A stretch of DNA of 64,000 nucleotides from Alphaproteobacteria bacterium (GCA_021325385.1 JAJPHH010000189.1:23719-87718), one strand, 5' to 3'; positions 1 to 12,261 are shown, counted from the stretch's first letter. Program-made: numbers and translations. Notes: a model not told the origin generated them from the letters alone.

Positions 1-1
1 G

Positions 2-199
2 CGCATCGAAGCCTTGATGCGCGCCATCCTGCGCGCCGGCCTCTACGAGCTGAAGAGCCGGCCCGACATTCCGGCCCGCGTCGCGATCAAGGAATATGTC
101 GACATCGCCGCGGCCTTCTACGCCAACGAGGAGGCCGGCATGATCAACGCCGTCCTCGACACGCTGGCGAGAAAGGCGCGGCCGAAGGAGTTCGCCTGA
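2..199 (+). CDS. nusB: Transcription antitermination factor NusB, C-terminal part
   Basis: The frame is open from the left edge and stops at 197-199, so only the last 65 residues are present. They match the helical C-terminus of NusB, including the family-typical RPDIPARVAIKEYV segment followed by a run ending in INAVLDTLARKARP. NusB binds boxA RNA together with NusE (S10) and helps RNA polymerase read through rRNA operons. In alphaproteobacteria it usually follows ribH, which would lie to the left of the window. Truncation is by the window edge only. Confidence 0.9.
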   Translation, partial: RIEALMRAILRAGLYELKSRPDIPARVAIKEYVDIAAAFYANEEAGMINAVLDTLARKARPKEFA

Positions 200-276
200 C
201 GCGCACGCCTCTCTCGAAGAAAGAGACCCAGCGACGAGAGATAAGGCCTGCCAGAAAGAAATAAGCGGCGGATCGC

Positions 277-297
277 GGCGTACTGATGAAGTACGCC
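277..297. terminator. Hairpin between nusB and the convergent TetR gene
   Basis: GGCGTACT at 277-284 and AGTACGCC at 290-297 form a perfect 8-bp stem around a 5-nt loop. It lies between two convergent genes and ends one base before the TetR stop codon. No T-run follows on either strand, so it is only terminator-like. Confidence 0.35.
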
Positions 298-1110
298 TCA
301 CATTGACCGCCGTACCCCTCGCCCGCGATCGTCTCCCTTCATCGGGGGAGGCGAAGTCGCCGCGACGATCGCCGGAATGGCGAGGGCGCGAAACGCCCGG
401 TCGACCTCGGCGGGCGAAGGACAGGCTTTGCGCTCGGCCCGCCAGGCGAGCGTCGCCATGAGAGCGCCGACCAGGAACTCGGCCGCGGCGCTGCGCGGCG
501 CGCCGACTTCGCCGCTCGGCGGCGCGATCGCGGCGAGGTCCTGGCGGATCAACTCCAGCAGCAGCCCGCGCAACCGGCTCATCGCGATGACCGAGCCGCG
601 GTCGCCGAGCAGCGCGCGATAGACGTCGCGATAGCTCGCGGCGTGCTCGAACATCGCGCCGCTGAAGCCGAGGCAGCGCTCGCCGACGCCGCCTTTGCGG
701 GCGAGCGCCTCGCGTTGGCGCGCTGTCAGTTGCGTGCGCAAATCCGCCAGCTCGCCGGTGAGCAGGTCCTCCTTGCTGGCGTAATGGGCGTAGAAGGTCG
801 AGCGGCCGACATTGGCGCGCTCGACAATGTCCTTGATCGTCGTCGCTTCGTAGCCTTTCTCCAGCACAAGCGCGATCATCGCCTGGTGAAGCGCCTGGCG
901 CGTGCGACCGATGCGGCGATCCTGGCGTGGACTGTCATTCCCGCGAAAGCTGGAATCCGGAGGACCTCCGCGGTTGAGGGCTTGCCCAGCCTTGATTGGC
1001 GCGTTCGCGGGAGGGACCCAATTCGCTTCCGCGACGGGGGAGGCGCGTCCTGGTCGCTTGCGACGGTTTCGCTCGTTTCTGGACATTTCGGCCGACAAGT
1101 TCATTCCCAT
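298..1110 (-). CDS. TetR/AcrR family transcriptional regulator
   Basis: The TetR DNA-binding helix-turn-helix is clear at about residues 70-115, with the core IVERANVGRSTFYAHY. A divergent ligand-binding helical domain with an Ala/Arg-rich end follows. The 60-odd residues before the helix-turn-helix are unusual: they are Arg/Pro-rich, and residues around SSFRGNDS are encoded by a genomic palindromic repeat at 934-958. No ATG lies in frame between the repeat and the helix-turn-helix, so the start is uncertain (1110, or 1086). The gene is divergent from the methyltransferase at 1166, its most likely target by position. The ligand is unknown. Confidence 0.8.
   Translation of the reverse strand: MGMNLSAEMSRNERNRRKRPGRASPVAEANWVPPANAPIKAGQALNRGGPPDSSFRGNDSPRQDRRIGRTRQALHQAMIALVLEKGYEATTIKDIVERANVGRSTFYAHYASKEDLLTGELADLRTQLTARQREALARKGGVGERCLGFSGAMFEHAASYRDVYRALLGDRGSVIAMSRLRGLLLELIRQDLAAIAPPSGEVGAPRSAAAEFLVGALMATLAWRAERKACPSPAEVDRAFRALAIPAIVAATSPPPMKGDDRGRGVRRSM
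934..958. repeat. Palindromic intergenic repeat, family A, inside the TetR ORF
   Basis: This is a family A element (GTCATTCCCGCGAAAG then CTGGAATCC), the same family found at 15080-15166 and 23005-23162. Here it is a single arm inside the 5' part of the TetR reading frame, and no matching inverted copy is well preserved nearby. Confidence 0.7.
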
Positions 1111-1165
1111 TCATGGACATTCTGTTCAGTAATCGTCGGCGTGTCCATCAATGTGGAGGCTCGTC

Positions 1166-2146
1166 ATGGCGGTCAACGACGCCCATCGCGCCCATGGCGC
1201 CCATCGTCACGGTCATATGGGTCTGGTCGGCCTGATCGGCGTCGCGGCCGGGCTGTTCTTGATGATTTATGTGCCGTCTCTGCCGGCGATTTCCCGCGCG
1301 GTTCTGCTGTTCGGCGGCTTTCACCTGGTCGGCGCAATCGTGCTTCTCGCCTCGCTCTATGTCATGGCCGGCGAGCGCATGGGGCGGCGCTTACGCGCGC
1401 TCGGCGGCGGCGAAGCTCGGGGTTACGACTTCGGCTGGGCGCCGGCTTGGACCTATGGTCCCTGGATCGCCGCCATGATCCTGATCGCCAGCGCGGTCGC
1501 GATCGAAGTCGCGGCGCCGGGTTTCTGGCCGGCAGCGATCGCCTTGACCTTGCTCGCCGCCTCCTTTTTCGCCGGCGGCCTGATCGCGCGTACGACCGGA
1601 AAGTACGATTACGCCGTCCTGCCCATGGTCGATCTCTGGCCCGGCGAGGCCGGACAAGCGCTCGACGCCGGCTGCGGTGCGGGCAGAACCACGCTCGCGC
1701 TTGGCCGGGCCTATAAGAAGGGCAGGATCGTCGCGCTCGACCGCTTCGATTCAAGCTACATCGCCGATGGCGGCCGCGCGCTGCTCGAAGAGAATCTGCG
1801 CCGGGCGAACCTCAGCGAGCGTGTCGCGATCGAGCAGGGCGACCTCACGGCGCTGCCTTTCGCCGCCGACCATTTCGACGCCGCGGTCAGCGCCCACGCC
1901 GTCGATCATCTCGGGCCTCAGACCAAGCTGGGCCTCAGCGAAATCCGACGCGTGCTCAAGCCGGGCGGCAGGTTCTTGTTGATCGTCTGGGTTCCCGGCT
2001 GGACCATGTTCGCCATCGCCAACGCCTTGGCTTTCTCTTTGGCGCCGAAGCGCGCCTGGCGGCGCATGGCTGCGGAGGCGGGCTTCCTGCTCGGCGACGA
2101 GGGCATGTTCAACGGCTATTGGTTCGCGCTGCTGACGAAGCCTTAA
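1166..2146 (+). CDS. Membrane-anchored class I SAM-dependent methyltransferase
   Basis: The start at 1166 is chosen because GGAGG at 1155-1159 lies 6 nt upstream; an earlier ATG at 1151 has no such site. The protein begins with a His-rich tail (HRAHGAHRHGH), then about four hydrophobic segments within the first 150 residues. A cytoplasmic methyltransferase domain follows, with SAM motif I as LDAGCGAGRTTLALG, the acidic loop VALDRFD, and a late motif GGRFLLIVWVPGW. The substrate is unknown. Comparable proteins with an N-terminal membrane block carry a Methyltransf_11 fold. It is divergent from the TetR gene, which may control it. Confidence 0.8.
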   Translation: MAVNDAHRAHGAHRHGHMGLVGLIGVAAGLFLMIYVPSLPAISRAVLLFGGFHLVGAIVLLASLYVMAGERMGRRLRALGGGEARGYDFGWAPAWTYGPWIAAMILIASAVAIEVAAPGFWPAAIALTLLAASFFAGGLIARTTGKYDYAVLPMVDLWPGEAGQALDAGCGAGRTTLALGRAYKKGRIVALDRFDSSYIADGGRALLEENLRRANLSERVAIEQGDLTALPFAADHFDAAVSAHAVDHLGPQTKLGLSEIRRVLKPGGRFLLIVWVPGWTMFAIANALAFSLAPKRAWRRMAAEAGFLLGDEGMFNGYWFALLTKP

Positions 2147-2193
2147 GGCGAGCATTCGCGCGCCGCCTCGGCGAGCGCGAAACCCGGAATCCC

Positions 2194-3654
2194 TCACCCC
2201 GCAAGCGCCGGCGGCCTTCGCTTCTCCGGCCATTGCGTAGCCCGATGATAGGCCTGCGCCAATTGCAGTGTCTCGAGCTCCGCGCGATTGGCGCCGCAAA
2301 TCTGGACGCCCATCGGCAGCCCCTCGGCGTTGAATCCCGCCGGCGCGGCGAGCGCCGGAACGCCCGCCATCGTGGCCGGGACGGCGCATTTCATCCATTC
2401 GTGATAAGTCTCCATCGTCCTTCCCGCGATTGAGCGCGGCCAATGCGTCTCGACCGCGAAAGGGAAGACTTGTGCAGTCGGCAGGACGAAGAAGTCGTAA
2501 CGTTCGAAGAAGCGCAGCATCGCCCGATGCCATTGAGTATGGACCTCGGCCGCCGCCGATATGTCGAACGCCGAGAGCGCCCGGCCGCGCTCGATTTCCC
2601 AAATCGCCTCGGGTTTGAGCAGCGCGCGCTTGGCGGGATCGCGGTAGAACGGCATGAGTCTCGCCCCCGTACGCCACGCGCGCAGCGTGACGAAGGCCTG
2701 CCAGAGAGCGTCGAAGGAAAAGTCAGGTACGGCGGCCTCGACGACGCAGCCGAGCGTTTCGAGTGTCCGAAGGGCCTGCTCGCAAATTGCGAGGACGCCA
2801 GGTTCGTAGGGGATCGCGCCGCCGAAATCGCCGAGCCAGGCGATCCGTTTGCCGGCAACGTCCGCATCGAGCGCGCCGCAAAACGCCTCGCCGTCGCCGG
2901 GAATGGACAAAGGCTCGCGCGCGTCATAGCCGGCTATGACCGACAGCAACAGGCCCAGATCAGCAGGATTGCGCGCCATCGGCCCGACGACTCCCATTGA
3001 CGGCAGCCAAGCGTCGAGGCCCTCGGCAGGCACGCGCCCGAGGCTGGGTCGAAAACCGTACACGTTGCTCCAGCCGGCCGGATTGCGCAGGCTGCCGCCA
3101 TAATCGCTGCCGTCGGCGAGCGGCAGCATGCGCAGCGCGAGCGCCACGGCCGCGCCGCCGCTGCTCCCGCCCGACGTTCGCTGGGGGTCATAAGCGTTGC
3201 GGGTGGCGCCATAAACTTGATTGTAGGTTTGCGAGCCGAGTCCGAATTCCGGCGTGTTGGTCTTGCCAATGAAGATCGCGCCGGCTCTCCGCAAGCGTTC
3301 GACGAAAATCGAGTCGCTCGTCGGGACGAAGCCTTTCAGCAGCGGCGCGCCCATTGTCGTCGGCAAGCCCTGGACCGAGGCGAGGTCCTTCACGGCGATC
3401 GGAAACCCGTGCAGCGGACCAAGCGCCTCGCCGCGCGCGATCGCCTCATCGGCGGCCCGCGCCCTGGCCAGAAGCGGCGCGCGCTCTTGCAATGCGACGA
3501 TCGCGTTGAAACGCGGGTTCAGAGCCTCGATGCGATCAAGCGACGTCGCCATGAGTTCGGCGCAGGAAATGCGTCGGCTCCTGATCGCGCGAGCCAAATC
3601 GATCGCGTCGGTATCGAGAATTTCGGGCGCGACGCTCGGCAAGAGATCGTCCAT
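2194..3654 (-). CDS. Amidase signature family hydrolase
   Basis: 486 residues, the usual length for the amidase signature family, which hydrolyses amide bonds through a Ser-cisSer-Lys triad. All three residues are visible: Lys89 in AVKDLASVQG, cis-Ser164 in GGSSGG and nucleophile Ser188 in SDYGGSLRNPA. The substrate cannot be told from sequence; there is no partner gene of the GatCAB type, so this is a stand-alone amidase rather than tRNA amidotransferase subunit A. It lies downstream of the leftward sugar ABC operon, but a gap of about 180 bp suggests separate transcription. Confidence 0.88.
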   Translation of the reverse strand: MDDLLPSVAPEILDTDAIDLARAIRSRRISCAELMATSLDRIEALNPRFNAIVALQERAPLLARARAADEAIARGEALGPLHGFPIAVKDLASVQGLPTTMGAPLLKGFVPTSDSIFVERLRRAGAIFIGKTNTPEFGLGSQTYNQVYGATRNAYDPQRTSGGSSGGAAVALALRMLPLADGSDYGGSLRNPAGWSNVYGFRPSLGRVPAEGLDAWLPSMGVVGPMARNPADLGLLLSVIAGYDAREPLSIPGDGEAFCGALDADVAGKRIAWLGDFGGAIPYEPGVLAICEQALRTLETLGCVVEAAVPDFSFDALWQAFVTLRAWRTGARLMPFYRDPAKRALLKPEAIWEIERGRALSAFDISAAAEVHTQWHRAMLRFFERYDFFVLPTAQVFPFAVETHWPRSIAGRTMETYHEWMKCAVPATMAGVPALAAPAGFNAEGLPMGVQICGANRAELETLQLAQAYHRATQWPEKRRPPALAG

Positions 3655-3838
3655 GGTTCAGCGTCCTAGATGGCCTGATGCTGGTTGAAACGAACCGCCA
3701 GCAGCGGCCGGATCCAAGGCGCGATCGAAATGTCGCCCTATAGCCGGACTATATGCGAACGCCGCGGCTCGGGAGGACGTCGATATCGAAAGTCCGCCCG
3801 CTGCTCGAGCCTCGCGCGCCCGGCAATCACGTTGCGAC

Positions 3839-4174
3839 TCATATCGCGTGCGAGGCGATCAGCCCGGCCAGCGTCACCCCGGCAAGGAGCGCGATAATCG
3901 AAGCGAGAAACCAGCGCAGCGTGATCTGATACACCGCCTCATCGTCGTCGCGCGGTTGCAACGATCGCCACAACGCGACCAGTTCAAGGCCAATGGCGAG
4001 CCCCAACAGCGCCGCGGCGACGAGTGAGCCGATGGTCCACTCGCCCTCCGCCTCGAATCCCCAATAGCGCAGGAAGAGCAGCGAAAAGCCGAGCAGCACG
4101 GTGATCGCCGAGATGACCCCTTGCCGGTACCCCGCCGGCAGGGGCGCGCGCGGCCTGGCGCCGTCGTCAATCAT
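3839..4174 (-). CDS. Small three-segment membrane protein, unknown function
   Basis: 111 residues with three hydrophobic stretches, at about 19-38, 48-68 and 87-108. They are separated by short polar loops, the second containing RSLQPRDDDEAVYQ. No family was recognised. It follows the second sugar-binding protein on the same strand after about 170 bp of gene-free sequence, so it may be transcribed by read-through from that operon. Confidence 0.55.
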   Translation of the reverse strand: MIDDGARPRAPLPAGYRQGVISAITVLLGFSLLFLRYWGFEAEGEWTIGSLVAAALLGLAIGLELVALWRSLQPRDDDEAVYQITLRWFLASIIALLAGVTLAGLIASHAI

Positions 4175-4343
4175 TTCAGGCGTCCTTCCTTACGGCTTCT
4201 TGGGCGCCGCGGCTCGCGTCTCAAACCCCGCCTCTGGCGGCGCTGGCGGAGGTCCTCAATCTCAAACGCCGAGGCGCGCCCTCGTCTGGAACGCCGTAGG
4301 GCGGCGAACGCAACGCTTGCCGAAAAGCGCCTCGCGCTACCCC

Positions 4344-5309
4344 TCACTTGATCTTCGGGTTGATCAGCTCCTGGGCGCGCGGCGAATCCATATTCGCCTT
4401 CGTCACCAGCTCCGCGTTCATCGCGACCATGGCGGGCGTTTGCTCGCCTTTGGCGGCGGCGAGCGCGATCCTTACGCCGTCGTACCCCATCTTGAAGGGG
4501 TCCTCGACGACGAGGCCGGCCAGCGACCCTTCTTGGAGAAGCTTGACGATTTTCGGATCGGAATCAAAGCCGATCGCCTTGATCGCGTCCGCCTTTTTCG
4601 TTTCGGCCAGAGCCTGACCGACCGCTTCGGTCGCCTCGATGTCGGAAGCGAAGACGCCGCGCAGATTGGCGTCAGCGAGCGCGTCGGCGGCGTTCTTGGC
4701 GTCGTTCGCGGCCTGGCCGTCGCCGATTTTCTCCATGGCGATTTTAAAGTCGGGATATTTCGCCGCGAGCTCGTCCTTGAAGCCCTTCGCGCGCTGGTCT
4801 GTCGCGCCGCCGGCGGCCGAGGCGATCAGCGCAATCTCGCCTTCCGCTTTGCCGTATTTCTCCTTGATCGCGTCGGCGAGGCCGTCGGCGGCGAGGCGGC
4901 CGGCGGCGACATTGTCGGTCATGATCTGCGCTGAAAACACTTTGGCGTCGGCCGGCGAGTCGACGTCGACGATCTTGGCCCACTTGGCGGCGTCCTCGAT
5001 CGGCTTGGCGAGTTCGTTCGGGTCGGACGGCGCGATCACGATGGCGATCGGCTTTTGCACGAGCGCGTCGCGCAGCGTCGAAACTTCCGCTTTGACGTCC
5101 TTTTCGTTCTGGGCGCCGAGCTCCGGGACGTTGACGTTGAGATCCTTGCCGGCCTTGCGGGCCCCGGCCAGCATCGCCTTCCAATAGAAGGCGGTCGTGT
5201 CCTTGACGATGATCGGGATGGTCGGCTGAGCGGCGAGGGCGGAGACGCTTGTCGAGGCGAACAGGCAAGCGGCCGCGGCGGCAAGCACTTTCTGCAAGGT
5301 CTTCTCCAT
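4344..5309 (-). CDS. Periplasmic sugar-binding protein (ribose type), second of two
   Basis: The start is set at 5309, where a signal peptide begins (MEKTLQKVLAAAAACLF...ALAA, cleavage near residue 26); the 32 upstream codons in frame look untranslated. The rest is a Peripla_BP_4 / RbsB-like binding protein, opening with IPIIVKDTTAFYWKAML and ending near residue 321. It is the last of four genes of a leftward ABC operon whose other binding protein lies immediately upstream. The two are clearly different in sequence, so they may give one importer two substrates. The ligand is unknown; a pentose, polyol or related sugar is likely. Confidence 0.87.
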   Translation of the reverse strand: MEKTLQKVLAAAAACLFASTSVSALAAQPTIPIIVKDTTAFYWKAMLAGARKAGKDLNVNVPELGAQNEKDVKAEVSTLRDALVQKPIAIVIAPSDPNELAKPIEDAAKWAKIVDVDSPADAKVFSAQIMTDNVAAGRLAADGLADAIKEKYGKAEGEIALIASAAGGATDQRAKGFKDELAAKYPDFKIAMEKIGDGQAANDAKNAADALADANLRGVFASDIEATEAVGQALAETKKADAIKAIGFDSDPKIVKLLQEGSLAGLVVEDPFKMGYDGVRIALAAAKGEQTPAMVAMNAELVTKANMDSPRAQELINPKIK

Positions 5310-5401
5310 CGATGCGCGGCGAGCCCGCAGGCGAAGCGGATAGCGCCAATAAAGAGAGGAAGGGTCGGGCCCCTTCCTCTCGTCAACCCTAGAGCGGCCT
5401 A

Positions 5402-6343
5402 TCAATCATAAAGTACGGCGGCGATCTTGGGATCGCTCATATTGCTCTTGTCGTACCAATAGAAGCCGGTGTCGACCTTCTTCGGCAGCTTCTCGCCCTT
5501 CAGCGCCTTGACCGCGGACTCGACCACGCATTTTCCGATGCCGACCGGATTCTGGGTGATGGCGCCGAGCATCAGGCCCGAATTGATGTCCTCCTTCTGC
5601 TCCTTGCCGGAATCGTAGCCGACCAGGACCAGCTTCTTGCCCGATTCCTTGACGCCGATCGCCGCGCCTTCGGCCGAGCCTTCATTGGCGCCGAAAATGC
5701 CCTTCAAGTTGGGATGCGCCTGGATCATCGTCTTGGCGATCTCGGCCGACTTCAAATGATCGCCGCCGCCATATTGGATGTCGACGATCTTGATCTTCGG
5801 ATGCTTGGTCTTGATCTCGTTGACGAAGCCGTCCCGGCGATCGATGCCGGTGCGGCTCGTCTGGTCGTGGACGATGACGGCGACCTCGCCGGAATCACCG
5901 ATCGCCGCCGCCAGCTTGTCGGCGGCGAGCGCTGCGGCGGCGAGATTGTCCGTCGCGCAAGTCGTCAGCGGAATGTCGCTGTCGACGCCGCTGTCGAAGG
6001 CGATGACCGGGATTTTCTCGCTTTGCGCCTTCTTCAACAGCGGAATCGCCGCCTTGGAGTCGAGCGCGGCGAAGCCGAGCGCGTTCGGCTTCTTGGCGAG
6101 GGCGGCCGAGAGCATGTCGATCTGCTTGTCGACCATGGCCTCGGTTTCCGGCCCTTCGAACGTGATCTTGACGTTCTGCTCCTTGGCGGCCTGTTCGGCG
6201 CCGGCTTTGACCGCCTGCCAGAACTGGTGCTGGAAGCCCTTCGAGATCAGCGGGATGTAAGCTTCGTCAGCGCGGGCGAAGCCCGTGGCCGCGAGCAAGG
6301 CGCCCACGCCGATTGCGGCCGCAAGCAGCTTTCGATTCAACAT
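5402..6343 (-). CDS. Periplasmic sugar-binding protein (ribose type), first of two
   Basis: 313 residues with a clear signal peptide (MLNRKLLAAAIGVGALLAAT, cleaved after about residue 25). The Peripla_BP_4 fold follows: ISKGFQHQFWQAVKAG near the start, then the hinge-side motif IPVIAFDSGVDSD and GIFGANEGSAEGAAIGV. It delivers a sugar to the permease at 6424-7443. Its stop lies about 90 bp before the start of a second binding protein on the same strand. The exact sugar is not predictable. Confidence 0.9.
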   Translation of the reverse strand: MLNRKLLAAAIGVGALLAATGFARADEAYIPLISKGFQHQFWQAVKAGAEQAAKEQNVKITFEGPETEAMVDKQIDMLSAALAKKPNALGFAALDSKAAIPLLKKAQSEKIPVIAFDSGVDSDIPLTTCATDNLAAAALAADKLAAAIGDSGEVAVIVHDQTSRTGIDRRDGFVNEIKTKHPKIKIVDIQYGGGDHLKSAEIAKTMIQAHPNLKGIFGANEGSAEGAAIGVKESGKKLVLVGYDSGKEQKEDINSGLMLGAITQNPVGIGKCVVESAVKALKGEKLPKKVDTGFYWYDKSNMSDPKIAAVLYD

Positions 6344-6423
6344 CTTTTAGTCTCCCTGCTTTCTTCTGCTTCGTTTGCCGGGAGCTTGACCTGCTCCTCT
6401 TCTTGATCTTGTCCCGCGTCGCG

Positions 6424-7443
6424 TCAGGCCTTCTTGCGGCGCAAGATGTCGGCATAGACCGCGAGAATGATGATCAGGCCAGTCACCACGATCTGCCATT
6501 CCTGCGCGACCGACATGATGCGCAGGCCGTTGGTCAGAACGCTCATGATGAAGGCGCCGATGATCGTGCCCAAGATCGTCCCCGATCCGCCGCTGAGCGA
6601 GGTGCCGCCGATGACGACGGCGGCGATCGCTTCGAGCTCGTAGCCTTGGCCGAGCGCCGGCTGCGCCGAATTCAGCCGCGAGGCGATGAGCAGGCCGGCG
6701 ACGCCGCAAATCGCGCCGCCAAGCCCGTAAATGGCGATTTTCCAGCGATCGACGTTGACGCCCGAGAGGCGCACGGCCTCCTCGTTGCTGCCGAGCGCGA
6801 ACGTATAGCGGCCCAGCGCCGTGCGGTTGAGGACGATCGAGCCGGCGATCGCGAGGAGGAACAGGATCAGCACAGCGTTCGGCACGGGCACGCTCGGCAG
6901 GACGTAGCCGATCAGCGAATCCTGCGAGATCATGTAGAAATTTTCGGTGTCGTTGAAATAGATCGGCTTGTCGGCGGAGATGACCAGCGACAGCCCTTTG
7001 AGCAGCATCATCATGCCCAACGTGGCGATGAAGGGCGGGATGCGCATTTTCGCGATCAACGTGCCGGAAATCGAGCCGCAGATTCCGCCGGTCGCGATCG
7101 CCGCGACGACGCCCACGGCCATCGGCATATGCCAGTAGGTGAGGAAGACGCCGCAAATCACCGCCGTGAAGGTCATCAGCGTGCCGACCGACAGGTCGAT
7201 GCCGCCGGTTATGATCACGAACGTGCTGGCGATCGCCAAAACGCCGTCGACCGCGGTCGCCTGTAAAATGCCGAGAATATTGTCGATTTCCAGGAAGGCG
7301 GGCGAGGCGAAGCCGAAGAAGGCGAGAAGCAGAATGAGGCTCGCGAAGGCGAGCAGCTTTTGCAGCGCGGTCGGGCCGAAGACGCGGGCCCTGAAGCCCG
7401 AAACCCGTCCTCCTTCGGCCAGCGCGGCGGATCGCATCGTCAT
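6424..7443 (-). CDS. Sugar ABC transporter permease (RbsC type)
   Basis: 339 residues with eight or more hydrophobic segments and the BPD_transp_2 signature of ribose-class permeases, such as DGVLAIASTFVIITGGIDLSVG and a late GGTSLSGGSGTILGTIIGA loop that contacts the ATPase. It forms the membrane channel of the importer encoded at 4344-8977. The order ATPase, permease, binding protein is standard for CUT2 importers. It starts 25 bp after the ATPase stop. Confidence 0.92.
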   Translation of the reverse strand: MTMRSAALAEGGRVSGFRARVFGPTALQKLLAFASLILLLAFFGFASPAFLEIDNILGILQATAVDGVLAIASTFVIITGGIDLSVGTLMTFTAVICGVFLTYWHMPMAVGVVAAIATGGICGSISGTLIAKMRIPPFIATLGMMMLLKGLSLVISADKPIYFNDTENFYMISQDSLIGYVLPSVPVPNAVLILFLLAIAGSIVLNRTALGRYTFALGSNEEAVRLSGVNVDRWKIAIYGLGGAICGVAGLLIASRLNSAQPALGQGYELEAIAAVVIGGTSLSGGSGTILGTIIGAFIMSVLTNGLRIMSVAQEWQIVVTGLIIILAVYADILRRKKA

Positions 7444-7468
7444 CGTTTCAAAGACCTCTCGATCTGGC

Positions 7469-8973
<1,505 letters not shown>

Positions 8974-8977
<4 letters not shown>

Positions 8978-9219
8978 GGCGCGTGGCGCGTTTCGCCGAA
9001 GCGGCTCAGCTTAGCGCTGGCGGGAGACGGAATCAGGGCGCCGGGCCGGATCGGAATGATCGAGTAAGGCTGGCAGGCCAGACGCATCCCCTGAGGCTCC
9101 TCCCAAGCCAAGACGAAGGCTTCGGCCGGGCGTCTCCCGGCCGCAATTTGGCGGCGTTCCGCTCGAAGGCGAGGCCGCAGCAGGCCAGCCGCCGCCAGCG
9201 CCCCGTCCAACCCTGCCAT
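8974..9219 (-). CDS. Possible 81-residue leader ORF ahead of the sugar ABC operon
   Basis: This small frame starts just after a possible promoter and ends in a 4-nt stop/start overlap (ATGA) with the sugar ATPase gene, as in translationally coupled operons. The product is Ala/Arg-rich in its first half and reads [16 protein letters not shown] in its second. No family was recognised and there is no clear ribosome site, so it may be untranslated 5' leader instead. Apart from this frame, the gene-free stretch 8978-9329 holds the palindrome at 9225-9236 and the leu leader promoter. Confidence 0.3.
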
Positions 9220-9224
9220 AATTG

Positions 9225-9236
9225 CATGCTAGCATG
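9225..9236. promoter_or_regulatory. 12-bp palindrome, possible operator of the sugar ABC operon
   Basis: CATGCTAGCATG is a perfect 12-bp palindrome. On the minus strand it sits between a TTGATC and an AATTAT that are 18 bp apart, a typical position for a repressor operator between -35 and -10. LacI/GntR-type control is common for such importers, but no regulator gene is adjacent. Confidence 0.4.
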
Positions 9237-9292
9237 AGCAAGATCAAGCAGGCCGGCCCTGCGGCATCTTGGGCGCCGGGCGTCGAGAGAAG

Positions 9293-9321
9293 TTGCTTTC
9301 GCCGGCCGCCTCTGGTTTAAG
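9293..9321 (+). promoter_or_regulatory. Possible promoter of the leu leader
   Basis: TTGCTT (9293-9298) and TTTAAG (9316-9321) are spaced by 17 bp. Transcription would begin near 9328-9330, at or very close to the ATG of the leader ORF, so the leader would be leaderless. The match to consensus is modest. Confidence 0.3.
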
Positions 9322-9329
9322 TTCAGGCC

Positions 9330-11167
<1,838 letters not shown>

Positions 11168-11216
11168 GCCCCTCCCGCGCCTCCGCCGCGGCGTCGTGAA
11201 CCGCCGGCCAGCCGGT

Positions 11217-12212
11217 TTAGGCCGGCAGCGTCAGCAGTCCGGCGACGCCGCTGTCGAGGCCGAAGAGCAGGCGGCGGCCGTCGGCGTCCCAGGCGAGGGC
11301 GGTGACCGCGCCGCCGCCGGGACCGCGCACGAAAATCTCGGCTGCGTCGCCGAGCCGGCAGAGCAGGATGAAGCCGTCCTCGTAGCCGACCGCGATGACC
11401 AGCGCGCGCGGATGAAACGCCGCTTGGCTCACCTTCGCCTGCCGCACGCCCGTTTCGCGCGGCGCTTTGCCCATCGGCCCGTCCTTGTCGCGGAACGGCC
11501 ACACCACGCAGGCGTCGGCGCCCGACGTCGCCAGCCAATGGCCGTCATGGGACCAGGAGAGCGAGCGCGTCTTCTTCGGGTAACCGGTCATGCGCATATT
11601 GCGCGAATCCGCCAGGCGCCAGCCATGCAGCGCGTTTTCTTGCATGGACGAGACGATGAAGCGCCCGTCCGGCGAGGCCGTGACGTCGAGATGCGAGCCC
11701 TTCCATTCGAGCAGAGTCGGCTCGGCAGCGGCGTTGGGAAACCATAGCGAGACGCCGTTGTAATGGGCCAAAGCGAGGCGATAACCCTTCGGCAAAAAGG
11801 CGAGGCCGCGCACGGTCGATGGCGCAGAGTAGCTTTTCACGACGCCATGGACGTCGCGAGCGCGCGCGTCGCGGCCGGCGGCCCAGGCGATCGCGCCGTT
11901 CCTGACGGCCAGCGCGTCGATCCAGCGGCCTTTCTCGTCGGCAATTTGTTCGACCGCGCCGTCCGGCGACGTCGCGACTACGCGACCGTCGTCGCCGCCG
12001 GTGATCAGGCGCTTGCCGTCGCTCGCCGCGACGAGAATCGACCCGTCGGGATGCGCTGCGGCGCGCTTGAGCGAATCCGGCTCGCCGATCAGCGCGGCGC
12101 CGTCGCCAAGCGCCAGCGCCGGCGCGCCGCCGATGAACGCGGCCGCCGTCACATGCGCGCCCGCGGCGATCGGCTGGATGTGCTCGGTCAGCGAAGAGGC
12201 GGACGCTGTCAT
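11217..12212 (-). CDS. WD40 repeat protein beside a metal-chaperone GTPase
   Basis: 331 residues made of about seven degenerate WD40 blades; SLSWSHDGHWLATSGADACV and DVTASPDGRFIVSSMQ show the repeating SPDG-type turns. It is a beta-propeller scaffold with no visible catalytic residues and no signal peptide. It lies downstream of a COG0523 GTPase on the same strand, separated by a 149-bp gap that holds an inverted repeat of family B. Pairing suggests it serves the same metal-delivery task, but this is inference. Confidence 0.8.
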   Translation of the reverse strand: MTASASSLTEHIQPIAAGAHVTAAAFIGGAPALALGDGAALIGEPDSLKRAAAHPDGSILVAASDGKRLITGGDDGRVVATSPDGAVEQIADEKGRWIDALAVRNGAIAWAAGRDARARDVHGVVKSYSAPSTVRGLAFLPKGYRLALAHYNGVSLWFPNAAAEPTLLEWKGSHLDVTASPDGRFIVSSMQENALHGWRLADSRNMRMTGYPKKTRSLSWSHDGHWLATSGADACVVWPFRDKDGPMGKAPRETGVRQAKVSQAAFHPRALVIAVGYEDGFILLCRLGDAAEIFVRGPGGGAVTALAWDADGRRLLFGLDSGVAGLLTLPA

Positions 12213-12261
12213 GAAGTCTCGTCAATAGTGGCGGCGGCCTTGAACGGCCGCGGGAAACCGC

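Noticed and set aside
1751..2677. A 308-codon minus-strand frame spanning the methyltransferase end and amidase start
   Set aside because: It overlaps two supported genes in other frames and shows no family motif.
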